DNA from: Marinithermus hydrothermalis DSM 14884 | GTDB lineage: Bacteria > Deinococcota > Deinococci > Deinococcales > Marinithermaceae | DNA: 64,000 nucleotides | Reading direction: 5' to 3' | Assembly: GCF_000195335.1 (NCBI RefSeq) | Contig: NC_015387.1 | Location: 2,056,001-2,120,000, forward strand | In this document: piece after piece, positions 61,458 to 64,000 of the stretch | Position numbering within the stretch: position 1 is the first letter of the stretch | Layout of the letters: the number at the start of each line of letters is the position of its first letter | Notes under the pieces: generated by a model | What the model saw: only the letters and a program-made list of their open reading frames with translations | Databases searched by the model: none | Told to the model about the DNA's origin: nothing | Program-made: the position numbers and the translations under genes

Positions 61458-62387
61458 GTGGCAACGGAATCCCCGAGGCACGAGCAACCCGCCAACTCCA
61501 GCGAGGTCGTGCGCGTCCAGGACGTCCAGGTCGTCTACCGCCCGCCGTTCGCCCCCCCCAAAACCGCCCTCACCCGGGCCAACCTGCGGCTCGCGCGCGG
61601 CCAGTCCCTCGGCATCGTGGGCCCCAACGGCGCCGGAAAAACCACCCTCCTGCGCACCATAGCCGGACTGATCCGCCCAGCCGCGGGCAAGATACGGGTG
61701 CTGGGCCTCGACCCGGTACGCGACCGGCCCGCCCTAATGCGCCGCGTGGGCGTGCTCCTCAACGGCGCGCGGCACTTCCCCGAACGCTGGAGCGTACACG
61801 ACGCCCTCCGCTTCACCGCCACCATGTACGGCGTCCCCACCAGCGCCTCGCTCGAGCCCCTCCTGGAGGTGTTCGGACTGGCCGACAAAGCCCACGCTCC
61901 GATCAGCACCCTCTCCCTAGGGAACCGGCAGCGGCTCAGCCTGGTCGCGGTCTTCGTCCACGAGCCCGAGCTTGTCCTTTTGGACGAACCCACCCTAGCG
62001 CTCGACATCGCTACCGTGGAACGCTTCGCCGCCTTCCTACACGAACGCCTACAGCGCGGAATAAGCGCCATCATCACCTCCCACGATCACGCCGCGCTGG
62101 GCAAGCTGGTGCACGAAGCGCTCCTGATCGAAAACGGCGCCACCCGCGCCCCGGATCATCCCCTCGCGCACTACGCCCGATTGATCATCCGGACCGACCG
62201 GCGGGCCACGCTCCCCCCGGATCCCCAGGTTCAAGTCTTCGACGATCGGCTGGAACTTCCCAACGACCCTCGGCTGGTCGCCCGCGTGCTCGAGCAGCTC
62301 GACGCTCAAGGCGTCCGGGTGTTGGAGATGCGCACGCAAAGCGGCGTGGAGACCGTGGCTCGAGGTCAGCTCGGAGGTGAATCGTGA
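61458..62387 (+). CDS. ABC transporter ATP-binding protein (exporter type)
   Basis: A 309-residue ABC ATPase. Walker A is GIVGPNGAGKTTLLRTIAGL, the signature is STLSLGNRQRLSLV, Walker B is LVLLDEPTLALD, and the switch His is in IITSHDHAAL. The LSLGNRQR form is typical of ABC-2 exporters of antibiotics and peptides. The last 80 residues are an extra regulatory domain. I start at the GTG at 61458, after TTTCATAACCAC; the open frame reaches 61320 but would cross the divergent gene's start. It overlaps the permease by four bases. Confidence 0.85.
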   Translation: MATESPRHEQPANSSEVVRVQDVQVVYRPPFAPPKTALTRANLRLARGQSLGIVGPNGAGKTTLLRTIAGLIRPAAGKIRVLGLDPVRDRPALMRRVGVLLNGARHFPERWSVHDALRFTATMYGVPTSASLEPLLEVFGLADKAHAPISTLSLGNRQRLSLVAVFVHEPELVLLDEPTLALDIATVERFAAFLHERLQRGISAIITSHDHAALGKLVHEALLIENGATRAPDHPLAHYARLIIRTDRRATLPPDPQVQVFDDRLELPNDPRLVARVLEQLDAQGVRVLEMRTQSGVETVARGQLGGES

Positions 62388-63106
62388 AGCAACTCCTGGC
62401 GGCTGCGTGGCTGAAGGTGTGGGCCGACCTGGCGGAGCAGCGGCGCTACCCGATCCAGTTCTTTTTTGGCTGGGTGACCACCGGGGCGGTGCTTTGGGGG
62501 TTGGGCCTGGCCGCCGCGCGGACCAGCGGCCAGGAGGCGAGTACCGGCGCCCTGGCCACCTACGTGGCCATGGGGGCCGTCTCGCTCTTCTACCTGATCC
62601 CCCGCCTGCTCACCGTGGGTCAGGACCACCCCCCGGAGGAGGTTATGCTCTATCCCTACCCGCTCTCCCGCCTGGTAGCGGTGCTGACCGCCGTCAGCGC
62701 GCTCCAGATCGGGGTGGGCCTGGTGGGCATCTACGTCCTTGCGGCGCTGGCGGTCACCCGGCACCTTCCCGACCTAGGGTATGTGGCGGGCGCCATGGCC
62801 CTGGCGCTCTTCAGCGTCGCCGGGGTGGGGTTCATAGTCTTCGCCTTAAAGCTCGTCTTCCGCAAGGTGGACAGTCTCGCCACCCTGGTGCAGGTGGGGT
62901 TGTTCGCCCTGGCCTTCACCCCCACGCTGGCGTACGGGTGGGCGGCGGCCGTACCGCTGGCCGGCGCGATCCGCTGGCTGCGCGACCCCAGCACCCCAGC
63001 ATTGCCGGTCCTGGTCTTTTCTCTCCTCTGGCTGGCCGTAGGGCTTTGGGCCGTCTCCCGCGCCGAACGCGTGGTGGTGAACCGGGGGGTGGCGGCCTAT
63101 GAGTAG
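62384..63106 (+). CDS. ABC-2 type permease
   Basis: A 240-residue membrane protein with six hydrophobic segments, for example FFFGWVTTGAVLWGLGLAAA, ATYVAMGAVSLFYLIPRLLT and VLVFSLLWLAVGLWAVSRAE. This is ABC-2 exporter topology and it lacks a large extracellular loop. GTG start at 62384 with GGAGGTGA upstream, overlapping the first ATPase. Its stop overlaps the start of a second ATPase, so one transcript encodes ATPase-permease-ATPase. Confidence 0.82.
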   Translation: MKQLLAAAWLKVWADLAEQRRYPIQFFFGWVTTGAVLWGLGLAAARTSGQEASTGALATYVAMGAVSLFYLIPRLLTVGQDHPPEEVMLYPYPLSRLVAVLTAVSALQIGVGLVGIYVLAALAVTRHLPDLGYVAGAMALALFSVAGVGFIVFALKLVFRKVDSLATLVQVGLFALAFTPTLAYGWAAAVPLAGAIRWLRDPSTPALPVLVFSLLWLAVGLWAVSRAERVVVNRGVAAYE

Positions 63107-64000
63107 CGCCGTCGCGGTCCGCAACCTCGTGAAGCGCTATGGCGCGCGCGAGGTCCTTCGGGGCGTTTCCTTCGAGGTTCCCGTAGGCGCGATCAGCCTT
63201 TACCTGGGGCCAAACGGCGCGGGAAAGACCACCACCTTCAGGGTGCTGGCAGGACTGGAGCGCCCCGACGCCGGCGAGGTGCACCTGCTGGGGCGGCCCT
63301 GGCGGCCCGAGGTCCGTCGGGCGGTGGGGGTAACCCTGGAAGAACCCCGCTTCTACCCCTGGCTTACCGGAGTGGAGAACGTAGAGATCGCCTTTCGTTA
63401 CCGGGGGGTGCCTGCCCCAAGAAACACCGCCCGGGAAGCCCTGGAGCGGGTGGGGCTCGGCGCGGCAGCCGGCCTCCGTTTCAGCAAATACTCCCTGGGC
63501 ATGCGGCAACGGCTGTATCTGGCCGCCCAGCTCTTCCCCGGAGTTCAGCTCCTACTGCTGGACGAACCGACCAACGGCCTCGATGTGGAAGGACGCCAGC
63601 AGGTGTGGCGGCTGCTCCTGGACCTCGCCCAGCAAGGGGTTAGCCTCTTCATCGCCACCCACCAGATCCTGGAAGCCGAACGCTACGCCGAACACCTGGT
63701 CATCCTGCACGAGGGGCGGATCGCCTACCAAGGGCGCTACCACGACCTGGCCGCCCGTCGCCGGCTGGTCCTCCGAGTGGACCGCCTCGAGGCCGCACGA
63801 AGCACACTGCACGCCCTCGGCTACTCCACCCAAACAGGACGGCGTACGGACGAGCTCTACGTGGAAGCCTCCCCCGAACACGAGCCGCGGGTCCTCGAGG
63901 CCCTCACCGCGGCAGGCATACGGGTTCAGGAGCGCCGCCTCGAGGATCTGGAGGAGCTCTACTGGAGGATCAAGGATGGTATGCAGCGAGCTGCTGAAGC
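63099..64000 (+). CDS. Second ABC transporter ATP-binding protein (incomplete at window end)
   Basis: The frame from the ATG at 63099 is open to the end of the window, at least 300 residues with no stop. Walker A is YLGPNGAGKTTTFRVLAGLE, the signature is KYSLGMRQRLYLAAQL, Walker B is LLLLDEPTNGLDVEG, and the switch His is in FIATHQILEAERYAE. YSLGMRQRL is the BcrA/lantibiotic-type form. It overlaps the permease stop by eight bases. Two distinct ATPases around one permease suggest that a second permease lies beyond the window. Confidence 0.9.
   Translation, partial: MSSAVAVRNLVKRYGAREVLRGVSFEVPVGAISLYLGPNGAGKTTTFRVLAGLERPDAGEVHLLGRPWRPEVRRAVGVTLEEPRFYPWLTGVENVEIAFRYRGVPAPRNTAREALERVGLGAAAGLRFSKYSLGMRQRLYLAAQLFPGVQLLLLDEPTNGLDVEGRQQVWRLLLDLAQQGVSLFIATHQILEAERYAEHLVILHEGRIAYQGRYHDLAARRRLVLRVDRLEAARSTLHALGYSTQTGRRTDELYVEASPEHEPRVLEALTAAGIRVQERRLEDLEELYWRIKDGMQRAAE

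Noticed and set aside
1-64000. tRNA, rRNA, tmRNA, insertion sequences and prophage genes
   Set aside because: I looked for cloverleaf-type GGTTCGA blocks, transposase motifs and phage structural genes and saw none that hold. The fibre-like protein at 50852-52093 has no phage neighbours.

Overview
The window is GC-rich (roughly two thirds G+C), densely packed, and reads as the chromosome of a thermophilic Deinococcota bacterium of the Thermaceae. A Marinithermus/Oceanithermus-like genome is my inference from protein style and gene content; no 16S gene is present to settle it. Three chromosome-wide habits stand out. Many genes have a TANNNT -10 box ending 6-8 bases before the start codon, so their mRNAs should be leaderless. 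Gene ends commonly overlap by 4-8 bases. The palindrome CTCGAG is strikingly over-used (15 copies in the first 1,620 bases).

Layout. 1-11,040: housekeeping genes on the + strand: the end of an acyl-CoA dehydrogenase, PspA, dxs, a GNAT/C45 acyltransferase pair, a CsgG-like/BIG2 envelope protein, a macrodomain protein, recF, a DciA-like gene and ilvE. 11,061-18,994 (- strand): a histidine-utilisation locus. A HutC-type GntR regulator, a complete Liv-type ABC importer, hutU and hutI share the same 10-bp operator upstream of the regulator and upstream of hutU. 19,085-29,476: a type I-B CRISPR-Cas locus (cas6-cas8b-cas7-cas5-cas3-cas4-cas1-cas2), a leader, and a 28-repeat/27-spacer array. cas5 is split by a one-base frameshift, and several spacers are duplicates or overlap each other.

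29,508-39,000: an MFS transporter, rlmN, mutS2, surface-polysaccharide genes (rmlA-like, Wzz-like, RmlD-like), a LolC/E-type permease and a 3D-domain protein. 39,139-50,818: a membrane protein with an HRDC-like tail, the operon truB-DUF3108-asp23-fakA, an ankyrin protein, an enoyl-CoA hydratase, an RsuA-family pseudouridine synthase, hpt and the NAD genes nadC-nadA-nadB. 50,852-52,259: a small lipoprotein gene (47 aa) followed by a fibre-like surface protein. 52,557-58,112: a shortened hemolysin III, then an envelope system of an MMPL/RND pump, a LolA-like periplasmic protein, an outer-membrane barrel and a TetR regulator. A long inverted repeat covers the promoters at its head.

58,138-64,000 is the best candidate for something undescribed. 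It holds a 29-aa ORF with a near-perfect ribosome binding site behind two 11-bp-spaced direct repeats, two paralogous BTAD/SARP-type regulators (816 and 187 aa), and an ABC-2 exporter with two ATPases that runs off the window. The arrangement suggests a small peptide whose expression and export are controlled by the BTAD regulators; this is inference from layout, not from homology.
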